From positions 16,350,266 through 16,414,265 of the forward strand of contig NC_091175.1 in the NCBI RefSeq assembly GCF_040958095.1: a stretch of DNA of 64,000 bases, written 5' to 3'. Below, in pieces: positions 33,801 to 46,374 of the stretch. The translations under genes and the position numbers were made by a program. A model generated the notes under the pieces. That model made no database searches, was not told where the DNA came from, and worked only from the letters and a program-made list of their open reading frames with translations. Source of the stretch: Procambarus clarkii (taxonomy: Eukaryota > Arthropoda > Malacostraca > Decapoda > Cambaridae). Position 1 is the first letter of the stretch; every line of letters begins with the position of its first letter.

Positions 33801-36231
33801 GATATATCAACTGGTGAATAAATATTTTCTCTGTTATCAACATCAAACATTTCCTATGCGATAAGGACCTTATGATCAAAGGGTAATATGATAAAAATTT
33901 GTTTTAGATATTTTATATTTTCTTTTCAATAATATTAATAACACTATTAATAATGTTGAGAGTACTATTTATATTTAAAAAATATATATCTTTCCCAAAT
34001 TATTACTATTTGGCAGTATCATAATATACATAATTGCTCCATAAACTCAGGAACAGCCCAAAACACTCGTTACGACACTTAAGGAACGCGTGTGAGTTGA
34101 ATAATTCTCCTCTGGATATAAAACCAAATTATACATCAACATTCTTCCGAATCAACTGATAAATCATTAAATAATTTAGATAAATTGAAGTTGGCAGCTC
34201 CAAATATTTAACCAATGGTTAAACAATGAGTCAGCGCTAGGTCCAGGAACGGGAAAAACGTATGATTACAGCGATCATGCCACCTTCCCTTCTGAGAGGC
34301 GAGCTAGTCGATGTCTGGCAGAAACCAGACAATCTATACAGTCAGCTCAGACAGGTTAACATCTAACTCCTGATGACTTGTTAAGGTAAATTAATTAAGA
34401 GTTATGGTGTTAGGTATTGTATCTTGTAGCACAGTACTTTTATACTTTGTTGTTGTCCGGTGTCCGGGTGTTTGAGTTGAAGTTAGTGTCCATGCTTTCG
34501 ATATTGATTTATATATTATGTGTATAAAGACAGTCAGTGCAGAAGTTAAAGTAACTTTTATTGTTTTATTAAATTTACCTTTAGTTTTAACTTTGGTTTT
34601 GAGTTTCTTCTGTTCCCCATATACACATAGAATATTTTATGCAGTTTTTGGTTTATGTTACGTAAAAGCATGCAATCAGTTGGGTATAAAGACAGCACCT
34701 CACCTAACGTAACAATATATATATAACCGATTTACATTAATTTCCTCTGTTGCTGAAACTCTTAAGTTCTAAATATTATTGAATCTGATAATAGCTTTCT
34801 ATTGTGGCAAGTTCCTATAAACCTCTCCATTAAGCAGCTGACATGTCCTCATCATTGTGGGCGAATTGAATACAAAACTAAACTGAAAAACTGTGGTAAA
34901 CATTTTCTCCAATGAGAGATTTTTATATTTTATAAAAGGAAACAGAAAATAATTTTTTTAAATTTCATATGAAGATATGTGCATGAAAGTATACAAATAT
35001 GCATTTATATTTATATATGTAAGTGCATTTGTATGTTTGTAAATATACGTGAGCACATTTGATTATATGAGTTCCTGTAAATATATATGTACGAATGAGT
35101 TCATGCAAATATGTGTATGAATGAGTTCATGTAAACATGAATGCATAAATTTACGTAAATATATGTAGAAATTTATGTAAATATGTATTTATGAATAGTA
35201 CATGCATTTATATATCAATAAAAACACCTCTTTTCTTTCTTGTATGTTTTAGTATTTCCTTCGAGTACAAAGATTATGCAAATATTTGCCTCGGGGTGAA
35301 AGCTGGTCCAACAGCCCCAGTTGCCATGTTCGACCATTTTACAATATGAAGTAACTTTCAGGTTACTAGCGTCTCAATAATTAAATTTATTGTCGTGTTA
35401 CCGCACCCGGTCGGTAATAAACGGCGACACGGTGTTGTATTTACACCAAGGTGTTATTCCTGAAGATCTTTTACCTAGAATAATCGTATCTCAGAATATT
35501 ACATTCTAAAAATATCCTGCCTCAAGATATAATACCTTAAGATGACCTGCTTAAAGACGCCACACCTTTATATGTAATTATTCAAGGTATAACCTCAGAT
35601 GTCCTGTATTTAGATATCATGCCTTGCCTGTAGGATTGATATTTAATTAGAAGACTTGCTTGAAGATATCATTCCTTTAAGAAGTTATAACTCAAGATGT
35701 CATGCCTTTAAATGTTCCAAAGATATCATTCCTAAAAATGTGATTATGTTGATAACTCAGTAAACCAAGCCTTACTTTAGGCAAATGAAAACAAATTCGA
35801 ATCTATATATACTGCACTCCGGTTTAATTGGAGCATCAGTTGATGACCGTCGTCAACGGGTTAATTTCATGACTGTTCGACAGCCCTCACTGTTAATTCC
35901 TCAACGGTGCAAGAACAAATAGGGTTAACGATGTTGGACATCTGCTGTGAAGTGTAACTAATCTTGTTACTTGAATCGAAATGCTTTCAGATGAGCTCTG
36001 GCCCATCCTGTAGATTGTCCTCCTGCGGCCAGTCGGCTGGGAAATGACCTGGGGTACAGTCAGTCAATAGCAAGAAGTGAACTGGATACTGCCATCCAGT
36101 AGAGAGGTGTGGTCTGAGTTGTGTCAGTGAGATCTGTCTAGTGGTGCAGGAACTAATCTCTTAATGATGTGACGTGACCTGAAATCTGAAAATTTCTCTG
36201 TGTCTGTGTTTGTCAGTGTGTCTTTCTATTT

Positions 36232-36233
<2 letters not shown>
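33801..36233. other. AT-rich stretch, no gene seen
   Basis: Contains degenerate short repeats: ATGAGTTCATG-type words with TGTAAATAT (35050-35170) and CTTAAGAT/ATACCT words (35460-35720). The frame at 34518-34712 is hydrophobic but has no recognised family. Confidence 0.5.
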
Positions 36234-36327
<94 letters not shown>

Positions 36328-36334
36328 TGTGTGT
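36234..36334. repeat. (GT)n microsatellite
   Basis: Pure GT run of about 100 bp, ending 42 bp upstream of the tRNA gene. Confidence 0.97.
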
Positions 36335-36375
36335 GCCGAATCGAGCTACTTTCGTGCGAACTGGCTACGCACAAC

Positions 36376-36457
36376 GGTAGCGTGGCCGAGCGGTCTAAGG
36401 CGCTGGTTTAAGGCACCAGTCTCTTCGGAGGCGTGGGTTCGAATCCCACCGCTGCCA
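36376..36457 (+). tRNA. tRNA-Leu (anticodon AAG)
   Basis: 82-nt cloverleaf. The acceptor stem GGTAGCG pairs with CGCTGCC with one G-T wobble, followed by A. The A box is TGGCCGAGCGG. The anticodon arm CTGGT-TTAAGGC-ACCAG carries AAG, reading Leu CUU. There is a long class II variable arm around TCTCTTCGGAG, T arm GTGGGTTCGAATCCCAC, and B box GGTTCGAATCC. TTTT at 36461-36464 is a Pol III terminator. No intron. All stems pair, so it looks functional. It could still be a recent tRNA-headed retroposon, because mobile sequence follows at once. Confidence 0.93.
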
Positions 36458-36461
36458 GCGT

Positions 36462-36584
36462 TTTCATAAGAGGCACTTAGATAAGTTCTTGCAAGGAGTG
36501 CCAGACCAACCAGGCTGTATTGGATATGTGGACCTGCGAGCCGCTCCAAGCAACAGCCTGTTGGACCAAGTTATCACAAGTTGA
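36462..36584 (+). pseudogene. orphan 40-codon C-terminal coding remnant directly after the tRNA
   Basis: An open frame starting within the tRNA terminator reads FHKRHLDKFLQGVPDQPGCI then GYVDLRAAPSNSLLDQVITS and stops at TGA. It has no ATG. The composition looks protein-like, not random. I recall similar VPDQPGCIGYVDLRA...SNSLLDQVITS tails as a recurrent decapod repeat, but cannot name the parent protein. It continues with CTGGCCTCAGGCCGGGCTTG, a small palindrome-like GC-rich block, and AGAAGAACTCCCAGAACC. It is either the end of an unidentified mobile ORF or the body of a tRNA-Leu-headed element. Confidence 0.5.
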
Positions 36585-36724
36585 CCCTGGCCTCAGGCCG
36601 GGCTTGGTAAGTAGAAGAACTCCCAGAACCATCTCTAGGTATGTTACAGGTATTAGCTCTTGGACCTCACCTTACTAGCCAATCATTTTTTCTATGTTGT
36701 CTCCTAAATATATTTTTCTTGAAA

Positions 36725-36900
<176 letters not shown>

Positions 36901-38863
36901 TAGGACTGTAATATGCCGGCGTATCTTTGCTTTTAGCATAGAGTGGACATGATATCCAGTAGTTTCTCATTTGCATGTACTTAATATAAGTACATGTGAC
37001 CTATAGATAGATAGCTTCAGGAAAGAGTAACCAAATAGTCCGAGAAGTTATATGACTACACTACACATTGTAATTACACTAACAACACACACTTGTTACA
37101 TACTACATACTAACTACACACACTAGTAATTGACGCAAAAATATAAATTCTTGAAGATAGAGAGGGGAAAGTTGCATTATTAAGCTTGGAACGAGAATGT
37201 CGCCAGGAGGGTGCAGTCGATGGTTTTACTTTTTGACTGAGTAGCATTTGCGAGAAGACAATCAAGGACTTTTTTGACCAGAGGGGCAGATACAACATGT
37301 AAGCAGCCTTAGGGAGCTCTTCTACCAGATCTGAGCATGAACATACACCTTGAGGGCTATTCCGCTCCTCGGTATATACATACAAAGTACACTCTAGCCT
37401 TGAATAATTTTCAGAAGTAAGCTTTTCTGGTTGGTTAGTAAGTTATTATGGTGGTCTTAATTCCCCTTCCACGGTTGCAAAGCAATGAACCCCATCACCA
37501 AACCAAGCGGGGACTCACTGTTACTCTTAAGGGTCAAAGGCCGAGTATTAGCATTTAGAATGCTAATTTTGCAAGCCTGCGAAGCGTTGCAAAGACAATA
37601 TGCAGGGAACGGCCACAGCAAGTTAATTGAGGTTTTTGCTGCTACTCCACAAATACCTGATGACTGGAGTGAAGCCAGTTACTGGTGGCCCACAGGTGAT
37701 GGAGTTTAACCAGATCTACAGCATTCTAAACTTTCGAAAGGAAGTCAAGATAACTGCATCAGTAATCCCTGGTGAGGAACACCGAGAATAGGAAATTTCA
37801 AATAGTGTAAGTAGTTCATATTCTCAATACATTGCCAGGAGCTCTCCAACTGGTAAGCTCAGTGGTGAGTGATCAAAGCGGTCAATTTTAACTGTGAACA
37901 GTGACATTAGTTGCATTCTCATCGTTGTTCACCTGACATATGATGATAATTATTCTTATCTAGATTGAAAATTCTTCATTGTATTTTAATCTGATTTATC
38001 CCAATTTTTAAGTGGAAAAGGTGACGAGTGGATTCATTGCTCTCTTGGAGTGGTGAGATATAAAACGTATATTATTATTGTCAATGTTATGTTTAATAAT
38101 GAATAATTGTAAAATGATGTCGGCTGCCACTGGATATTTAACACACTGTAAGCTTTTAACAGCTTGCTGCTTTCACCCTAAATCAAACACAAAATGTACT
38201 CGAAATATTTGTGTATTTTGAAGGTCTAAGCAGTGCATGCCAAGTGGAACATGATGTATGCCATATCCAAGGAAAAAAATATATCTTTTACCACGCATTT
38301 CTTATTAGTTCCCCACAAATATTCGTGTCTCAATAAAACACCTTAATTTTTTTATCATTCCCACACAGGACACAAGCGCAGTATATATATTCCTTGCCTT
38401 AAGATGTCCACACAGTAGGATAGGTCGTAAGTTAAGGCAAATATATTCTCCTCAGCTACCACGCTCCTCCATGGAAATGACTACTCAGAGCTTCACTTTA
38501 AATAGGTTGCCTAACCCCGCCTCTGATACAAGTGCTTGCGTTTCTTTTTTTTATTTTTCAAGGCAGAGTTTTGAAAGACTTCTTTCTGTTTCATATATTT
38601 AGACTTTTTAGGAAATGTTTAAGATTTCCCACAAAACTTAATGCTTGCAAAACTGGTCTAGTATTTTTAGAGGGGGGCTGGATTAATGGTGGGTTTCTCT
38701 AAATTTAGTGCTTTCGTTTATCTACAAATTTTTTATAAATATTTTAAAATATTGTTAGTTATATTTTTCCTATAAATTCGTGCAATATTTTTCTAGTCCG
38801 AAATAGTAGACTAAAAAGTAATCAAGGGGGAAGAGAAAGGAACTGTCATGAGAAAGCCATTAC
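36901..38863. other. no gene seen
   Basis: AT-rich. Frames at 37110-37385 (-) and 37485-37709 (+) have no recognised domain. Confidence 0.45.
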
Positions 38864-38960
38864 AACTATATAACACTAGGAAGGGGTCGGGATAAGGATT
38901 TGGGATAGGACGGGGGGAAGGACTGGTGCCCAACTACTTGGACGATCGAGGACCAAATAA
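38864..38960 (-). mobile_element. SINE 3' fragment (TTGGGCACC...CCTTATCC type)
   Basis: On -, TCCAAGTAGTTGGGCACCAG then CCCGTCCTATCCCAAATCC and CTAGTGTTATATAGTTGTAA. A closely related copy on - lies at 58004-58150. The tRNA-like head is missing here. Confidence 0.75.
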
Positions 38961-39660
38961 TTTATGTTAGACCCTGAAATAAATAATTGCAAACTGATGG
39001 CCAAGTTCGATTTCTCATAACAAATAATATATTTCATTATTAAAAAAGTAAGTAAAGCCTTAATATTGTACAATACCAGTTGAGTGATACAAAATACCAA
39101 TTGAACGATACACAATACCAATTAAACGATATAAGACTGTTAATGATTCTGTGATGACGTGTAGGAAATATCGGCAAAACCGCCAATATTAGTGTCCTTA
39201 TCTTTTTACTGTAATAACCGCCAATTTTATGCAATATATTTTTCCATTTTAATCTTGTTTGCTATATAATGCCCTCTTCTTCAGAGATACGTAACAGTGA
39301 GAGTAGAAAATAAATGTTGAAGTTCAGGGAATAGAGAAGAACTATGCAAAATAGTTTGGATAATAGAGAAAGTTGCCCGAGGAGAGAGTAAAGTTGACAA
39401 AGAATGAGAAAATCAGTAGAGGCCACGAAGAGGATTCGAACCCGGACACTTCCCAAGACCGTGAATTACAAATGACAAAGGATTTATAATACACGTTCTC
39501 AATAAACCTTCTTGAGTGACTGAAAAAAATAAATGCAGACTGTCTGTAATAAACACATGGAGAGAGGAGGGGCTCGGGCAGGGGGGGTGGGTAAATTCTG
39601 TGATTAACATAATATTACCATTCTGCTATTGCCAGCCAATCGTTGGGCTCACTGATTCCT
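38961..39660. other. no gene seen; one tRNA-B-box fragment on -
   Basis: GAGGATTCGAACCCGGACAC at 39430-39449 is the reverse complement of a tRNA B box/T arm, probably a SINE head remnant. The region includes a CCAATTGAACGATACAAAAT-like short repeat at 39076-39130. Confidence 0.45.
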
Positions 39661-39664
39661 CCTG

Positions 39665-40025
39665 AAGAGCCAACTGAGCACCCGGTAATAGCAGAGCTCA
39701 GTATCGAGACCCCGGTCACGGAGCTTAACGTCTGAGCTCATGTTGAAACAAACGAAGAGCTCAACATAGAAAGCCCCGCAATATAGAGCTCAGCATTAGG
39801 TCACTGAGCTTTGAGTGAGCTCTGGCAATATCTGTGCTCAGTGAAGCCAAACGTTGTGTCCCGAACGCATCAGAATTCATCGCTGCAGCCCCGGACACAG
39901 CAGCTCAACATCGAGAACTCTGTATACAGCAGACTACAACGTCGCTGCCCCAGACAAAACAAAGCTAAATATCGTGACCCCGAACACAGCTGAGCTCAAC
40001 GTCAAGAGCCCCGAACCTCGAGATC
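39665..40025. repeat. degenerate GAGCTCAACATCGAGACCCCG minisatellite
   Basis: GAGCTCA words followed by (A/G)T(A/C)(G/T)(A/C)G-A-C-CCCCG words recur at roughly 30-bp spacing across about 360 bp, strongly diverged. It is more GC-rich than its surroundings. The open frames here probably reflect the periodic composition. Confidence 0.7.
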
Positions 40026-41359
40026 AATATTTCACCCATCTCTATTCGCCCGGGGCTCACTCCACGCCTCTCTGTGAGTGTTGGTGCTGCTAGTACCACA
40101 TCGGTAATATTATTCTAACATGCTCTTCCTGATCTCCACATTCGCTGCTGGGTTTATTTCCAAGCATTCAAGCATTTATTTCCAAACATTCGCAATATCA
40201 CTAATGTATTTTTAGAAGGATATTTTTTTCTTGTATTTATAAGTGAAACAGAAAAAGTCTTAAAAAAAACTGGGAATGTAAAGGGACAAAACTCCTATGT
40301 CGCTAATTGCGGAATTAAATTCTCATAAATTACCAGAATAAATGAAAAAGAGGCAGAATGGTACTGACAATCAAACGGAATAAGTAATTGCGTCCAGTCA
40401 AACTGCCTACCCTTCTCCCCCCCCCCCCATTAAAAAAAATGAAACCTCATATACTTTACCAATCACTGCTTTTCGTAATCAAACGCAGACTTTAAAAAAA
40501 CGCTAGAGAAATCAAAATAATCACCACACGTGTCTTTCCAAACACAATCCTTCAGTTGAAAACTAACAGCAAACATGTATTAGTTTAGAGTGAGAACCCG
40601 CAGCTGATCTGAAGAACTCTGAATTAAATTAAAGTGATACATTCAAAGCAATCACTAGTGCTTGCTGAGCAACGAATAGAGGAGAGAAGGGACCTGAAGC
40701 AAGGAAAAGAAATGAACTACTCACACAAGTGAAATGGCATTTAAGATTAAATTATTTTCTACAAGTGAAATATTAGCTTCAAATATCTTCTATAAGTGAC
40801 ATGCATTACACCAAGCAGCATTGCAAAAAACAACAATGCCACACAGATATACCACACACAGCATTGATAATGCCTTAAGAAGCGTTGCCACGTCAAAAAG
40901 GCTACAACCGGCGGCATTGTATAATTAGATTAGAATACGGTTGCCAGACATGACACATTTAACAAGCTAAAAAGAAAAGAAAATAACCGGTGCATTAATG
41001 ATTGTTCGACAAAATTAAGTTCAGCAATGTAAGAATGGGGGTCTCTTCAGCATTCTAATCCTGAGGAAAATGTAATCAAAATAAAAAACCCTTTTACACC
41101 ATAAAAGCTATAATTTATCAGAACTTCGCGTGCTTAATAAAGTTTAAAGTCATTCCCCAAATCCGAATAGAAAACTGTACGCGAATCATCTAAATTTGTT
41201 GCACATAAGATATCTACGTTTTTCTGTGCTACCTAGGAATCTTGAATTAACATATTTATGTAAATAAGTTCTTGTTTTCGGTATTAAGTGATTTTACCTT
41301 ATTCTTCATCCTTTAAATTTACAAATATTCTTAACTATAGATTATGATAAACCAAGGTT
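40026..41359. other. AT-rich stretch, no gene seen
   Basis: No coding region, RNA or array recognised. A C10 run lies near 40420. Confidence 0.45.
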
Positions 41360-41765
41360 TCAGAAGTCAACCCGTTCTCGCATTTTCGTATAGTCAATAT
41401 TGACTTATTAAATACGTGCATATGTGACATACAAATTTATTGTGAATATTTTAGTTTACCTTGAAAAGCTTCATAGAAAACACCGACCTTACCTAACCTT
41501 CTTAGTATGTTAAGATAAGCATCTTATTGCTTTGTAATTACAATTATTACTTAACTCATTATAGGTATAGGTTAAGTAATAATTGTAATTACGAAGCAAT
41601 AACATGCTTATCTTAACATACTAAGAAGGTTAGGTAAGGTCGGTGTTTTCTATGAAGCTTTTCAAGGTAAACTAAAATAATCACAATAAATTAGTATGTC
41701 ACATATGCACTTATTTAATAAGTCAATATTGACTGTAAGAAAGTGCGAGAACGGGTTTCAGAAGT
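41360..41765. mobile_element. long-TIR non-autonomous DNA transposon with probable 8-bp target duplication
   Basis: Arms about 41369-41565 and 41575-41757 mirror each other: left AACCCGTTCTCGCATTTTCG, right end GTGCGAGAACGGGTT, with AGTCAATATTGACTTATTAA, GCTTCATAGAAAACACCGAC and ACCTTCTTAGTATGTTAAG shared. TCAGAAGT (extended TTTCAGAAGT) occurs just outside both ends, at 41360-41367 and 41758-41765. No ORF. An 8-10 bp duplication fits hAT- or Mutator-type transposition. Confidence 0.85.
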
Positions 41766-41819
41766 AGAATGTATACACAACTTCCATAACCTTATTACAT
41801 ATGTATCTTATCTTAAAAT

Positions 41820-41985
41820 ATACCATATCTAGCAGGAAGAAGGGAACCCACAGCCGCTACAAAAGTATTAGATACTTTGTTTGTTAGTATAACAAAGTAT
41901 TAGATACTTTTTTGGGTGCCATCCCTTCACCCAGTGTAGTTTCCATGTTCTTTTATCCTACCACTCCACTTACTTTTTATGTTTT
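41820..41985 (-). mobile_element. LINE family B-type 3' end, diverged
   Basis: ACCATATCTAGCAGGAAGAAG, GGGAACCCACAGCC and TTCTTTTATCCTACCACTCC follow the same order as at 22696-22830 and 32578-32710. An internal AAAGTATTAGATACTTT word occurs twice. Confidence 0.55.
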
Positions 41986-44900
41986 GTTTAGCTTTGATAA
42001 AGGTCACATGTTTTTGATAAAGATTCATTAGTGAATACAATGAAATACAATGAACACTACAAACATATGCAAGTATTAATATTCTCCGATATTAATGACT
42101 ATTACGCATAAAGTCTATATAACTGACCATTAATTAAATTCTCTTTTGCAAAAATGCTTCGATTGCATTGCAGGCATCGAGACGAACAAGTGAGTGATTA
42201 ATAATCTTAGATTATGAAGCTGTGTGTAATTACTCAGTTGCCATGACAGCAGGTGTCACTGACAGCAATTAAACCTTTACTGTAAGTTTCAAGTAATAAA
42301 AACTGCATGATCCATCGTTTTCCATTCTCTATCTCTCTGCTCTCCGTAGTAGTAAAAAATTTTTTTTTTCAACAAATTATCCATATAAAATGTTGAAACT
42401 TCTGACACTGAGAGAAAACATTGCAGCCTAGGCAGTGAAGTGCTTCCTGTCTACATCCTGAGCAGTGGAGTGCTACCTAACTGCAGCTTGAACAATGATG
42501 TTTTATCAGGTGGATATCAAAAACTGAAAATATATAGAAACAAAATTACAAATACAGCACTTCTCTCTAATGGACGATACTGTGAAAAAGTTTCCACTAG
42601 ACGCGTGTTGTAAACATTTTCCTGAGGGTAACGCAGAGCTTGATGTCTTGTAAAAAATATAACAAAGCTGAATTTCACCACAAACGTGCCCAGTAGTGTT
42701 GCTTCTCTGATGAGCTGGCGTTGTGGACTATTTCCCCAGCGCTGCCTTGTACAAACATCATCAATGTGTGCAATAACCCATTCTCGCAGGTATTTTGCAT
42801 AATGCAATTAAACCTCATAGTCTTGGGGGTTACGAGAGGGAGAGATAGTGAGGTGTTAGAATCTCAGGGCAACTCAATGGTTTCTAATGCTAATGAGGGA
42901 GAATCTGTACCAAGAGAGAGAGTGTGAGAGAACGTAAAAAGAGAGATAATAAGAGAGAAAGTGTAAAATGTATTTTTTAGGTTAAATTAAACCTACGATA
43001 TATCATAATTTACCTTAATGTTATGGTAAAGTTAAGAATGTATTTATAATTACAATAAAGTAGTGTGAGGAAGGAGGAAGGAAAGGCGGTAGTGTGGAAA
43101 GGATGGAAAGAGGGAGGGAGGGTTCAGTGATAAACCAGGATGGAGAAGCGGGCTATGCTCTACTAGAGATCTGCCTTCGTGACTTATCATGCATTCGTGT
43201 ACGTCCATGTGCAGAAGAAGGGGAAGCAGCCTCTGGAACAGTCGCACACGTTAAGTGGGAGAGAGTGGAGCTGGAGAAGCCTGGGGTAGTTGTAGAGGAG
43301 TGATGAATTAGTGTGAAGGAGGGATGGGATGAAAATACTGAGGGCAAGGGGTAGGAGGGGAGCTAAAGGGAGCAACAAAGGATAAGGGTGAGATGGGGGT
43401 GAAGGGAGAGAGCTCAGGTTATCGACTTTTCCAACAGATAATATTTCTACAGAGGTGAAAAAAGCCCCTCTGAGAGCACCATCGCAATTCGCCGGGGTGT
43501 GAAAGTCGGGTTGGCAATGTCACTTGACGTTGGCTGATCGCAGCCACTCGAAGCTGAATATGTCTGGCTGATCATCCAATCTAAGCACTAACACAAAAAT
43601 TCGTACAGAATACTGGAAATTGCAGAGAAAATTTCGGAGACTTCTCCGGAAAATGAATTGCATTTCTTGGTAACCGAAGACATTTTAAGGTGAATCCCCA
43701 AGCTGATTTTCCAGTGCGAGATTTGCACTCGTTTCATCATACTTTATATCCTCTCTTTCTTCAGTTATTTTTATTTTAAAGTCAACATCCTCTACCAATC
43801 CACTTATTCCTGTTTATCTTTCTTTTCTTTTCCTCTTTCGTTATTTCGTAGATATTGCCTCTAACTCATTCCACACTTTACTGCAGTTTTTATGTCTAGG
43901 ATTCAGTCATACTTAACCCTGTTATCGGATTCCATTAACGAGGCGGTCCTTAACAAAGACGTCCTTTCCCTACGGCCATCTTGATACCAAGGCCAGAATT
44001 CCTAATACAAACTGAAATTGTCTCCGGGTTTAATTAATAAGACATTTTAATATTAATCTCGGGAAGACTATTTTTCTCTTCTTAATTAAGAAGTATCTCG
44101 CGAGATATTCCCTTTCTACGTAGTCGACTTTCTGCTGCTGAACAGTCTTTTATCCTCTTTTACATTTCCTACTGAATACAATCTTACCTTTATATTCTTT
44201 ATCATTAACCTTATTTCCTTACTTCTAATTTTATTCCTGTTGTTTCCCTACCACTTTTTCCTCCTCTTCCTCGCCTATCATAGATTCGAGAAGTGTCTGA
44301 AACGGGGCCCTCAAGCACAACTAAACTGTTTGATGTCTACCCGGGTACAAGAGCTGATTTGCCTGTCTGTTAACAACAAAGGGAAGTCCAATCCCTCTAT
44401 ACTAGAAGCACAATCGTGGAGCAGGAACATGGATAAGGGCCAATTGGATGGCGCATTTAGAGGCTAGAAACTGTAATTGGTTATACTGACTGCCCATTTG
44501 GAGACGAGAGTATAAATTGTCTGAGATGAGCGATTTGAGAAGAGAAAAACATGAAAAGTCTGGGAAGAATTGTTTTAGATTAAAAATATACATTAAATTG
44601 AAAATTTAAGCACTCTGATTCACTTTAATTGAACCATCTCTGCTTTAAAATTGTTTGGAAAGTCAAATATATTTATGGGTTAATTGCGATTTTCAGTTAG
44701 CAAAATATTCCAGTCTAAATTAGATCTCACTGACTTCAATGACACAATTTTGAATATATTTACATAATATATACTTATAAATATATGAACAAGATTTGCA
44801 TGAAGAAATTTCTGACACAAGCTAAAATTATTGCCAAAGCTAATGATTGTGTTTTACTGCTAAATGAGGGTGAAGAAAATTGATGAAAAAGAATAGTTTT

Positions 44901-45467
44901 GATGATGTAGAGAGTGAGGCTGAAGGCATCTTTTCTCCAGGCTTGCATGTGAGGCAAAGATACACACAAGCAACCACAGGACAGGAAAGTAATTGGTGTC
45001 CAAGCAATTTTACTTCCTTTTCTGCTGCCTTGCCTAATATTAACCATAATTGACAAATACATTTTTTTTAAACTATATAAAAGATTTTATTAAACAAAAT
45101 CTTTTATTTGTATTTGCTATATATTTTTGCAGTACAGTAAGAGTGAACTAAATGGTAACAAAACAATCTATATCTATAAGAGGAAGTATGTCTGTCCGAG
45201 ATTAGAGGTCAGGCAACTGGGGTTAGCTGCCTATAACTTTCCAAGATGACACATGGAGGGTTCGGGAGTGTCATAGGCATGTCGTGGGTTGTCGCAGTAT
45301 CATACTTTAAGAAATATCCTCGATAGTGAATCCCTGTGATTTTCATAGTCTGAAATACAGGTTTTGCTTTTTGTAGGGTTATTTAGAAACTATTTCAGTG
45401 TTTTGTAATACTAAATTGTCAGAGGGAAGGAGAGGGAGAAAAATGTGGAGTGGGATTTAGATGCAGG

Positions 45468-45540
45468 AGAGGGGGGGGGGGGAGATATGACAGGGGGAAG
45501 GTAAAGGGGGGGGGAGGCACTAAAGGGGGGATTTGGAAGA
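45468..45540 (+). other. G-quadruplex candidate
   Basis: Several runs of five or more G (45471-45482, 45493-45498, 45506-45514, 45525-45531) lie within about 70 bases, inside a purine-rich tract (45420-45605). They meet the usual G-run/loop pattern for a four-stranded fold on the + strand. Confidence 0.6.
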
Positions 45541-45611
45541 GAAATGAGGGGGTTATTGTCTGGAGATTGAGAGGAGGGGAAAGACGGGGAGGGGGGGAGA
45601 GACATGAGCAC

Positions 45612-45740
45612 AGCTGTGTGTGTGTACTTAAATATTTGTCCCTGCAGGATCGAGCTCTACCTCTTGGACCCCCCGTTTTCCTGCCGCCGGGTTTGTTTGT
45701 GAGAGTAATGACTTAGTTGATTGAAAGTACACACACACAC
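45612..45740 (-). mobile_element. diverged LINE-A-like tail
   Basis: TGTGTGTGTGTACTTAAATA, CCCTGCAGGATCGAGCTCTA and CCTCTTGGACCCCCC follow the order of the 20560 tail but with many changes. An AC run lies at 45729-45740. Confidence 0.5.
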
Positions 45741-46071
45741 GTGTGCATAGTTGGGTGTAAATGCATTTGTACATACATATACTTGCGTTTACGTATAAGT
45801 GCTTCTCAATCAATATATACAAGGAACGAGCTCCACTGGCTCCGTTTCAAGCAATTTGTGCATGCCGAGTGTAAATGCTCATGACATTTGCAATCTGTTT
45901 AATATTTTATTACACTTCGAGAGATTTGTCTTCAGCTTTAACCCTTTAATCCTGTATGACACTTTTTCCCAAATCAGCTTCAGTAAATCTTCAGATGCTT
46001 AAAAATGTTCATTCCCATCCCTTCACCCAAATTAAGAGCATACTCCTAGCCTTTATATATACTCCTAGCCG

Positions 46072-46073
<2 letters not shown>

Positions 46074-46152
<79 letters not shown>
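46074..46152. repeat. (TA)n microsatellite
   Basis: Pure TA run flanked by CCGATTTA on the left and TAAATCGG on the right, so the whole tract sits at the centre of a small palindrome. Confidence 0.96.
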
Positions 46153-46155
<3 letters not shown>

Positions 46156-46205
46156 CGGACCTTGCATAATAGGCCAAGAAGTGCGTTCTAGCTACTAGGT
46201 ACGAC
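46153..46205 (+). mobile_element. TIR element (GTCGTACC family), right end only
   Basis: AAATCGGACCTTGCATAATA and CTACTAGGTACGAC match the right terminal repeat. The rest is missing; (TA)n replaces it. Confidence 0.85.
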
Positions 46206-46219
46206 ATATATATATATAT

Positions 46220-46360
46220 GTTGACCGATCTGTTAGGTATAACGAGAAAGTCTTAAAAATGAATAGTACCAATCTGTGAGGTAACCACATGCTGTCTAAC
46301 TCACAGATTGGTACTATTCATTTTTAAGACTTTCTCGTTATACCTAACAGATCGGTCAAC
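46220..46360. repeat. fold-back insert, 61-bp perfect arms
   Basis: Arms 46220-46280 and 46300-46360 are perfect reverse complements by eye (starts GTTGACCGATCTGTTAGG, ends CCTAACAGATCGGTCAAC), with a 19-nt spacer. Short (AT)n at 46206-46219 and 46361-46374, then a TIR element end on each side. Confidence 0.95.
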
Positions 46361-46374
46361 ATATATATATATAT

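Larger units (their letters stand above)
41986..46073. other. no gene seen
   Basis: Mostly AT-rich with purine-rich patches (42835-42960, 43070-43420). Frames are short and without domains. Contains the G-run tract at 45468-45540 and a LINE-A-like tail at 45615-45670, listed separately. Confidence 0.45.

Noticed and set aside
37485..37709. 74-residue frame with ATG start
   Set aside because: No recognisable family, no splice context, length within chance expectation.
39811..40093. Possible small protein-coding gene
   Set aside because: The frame follows a degenerate minisatellite of GAGCTCAACATCGAG-type units; no recognised domain.
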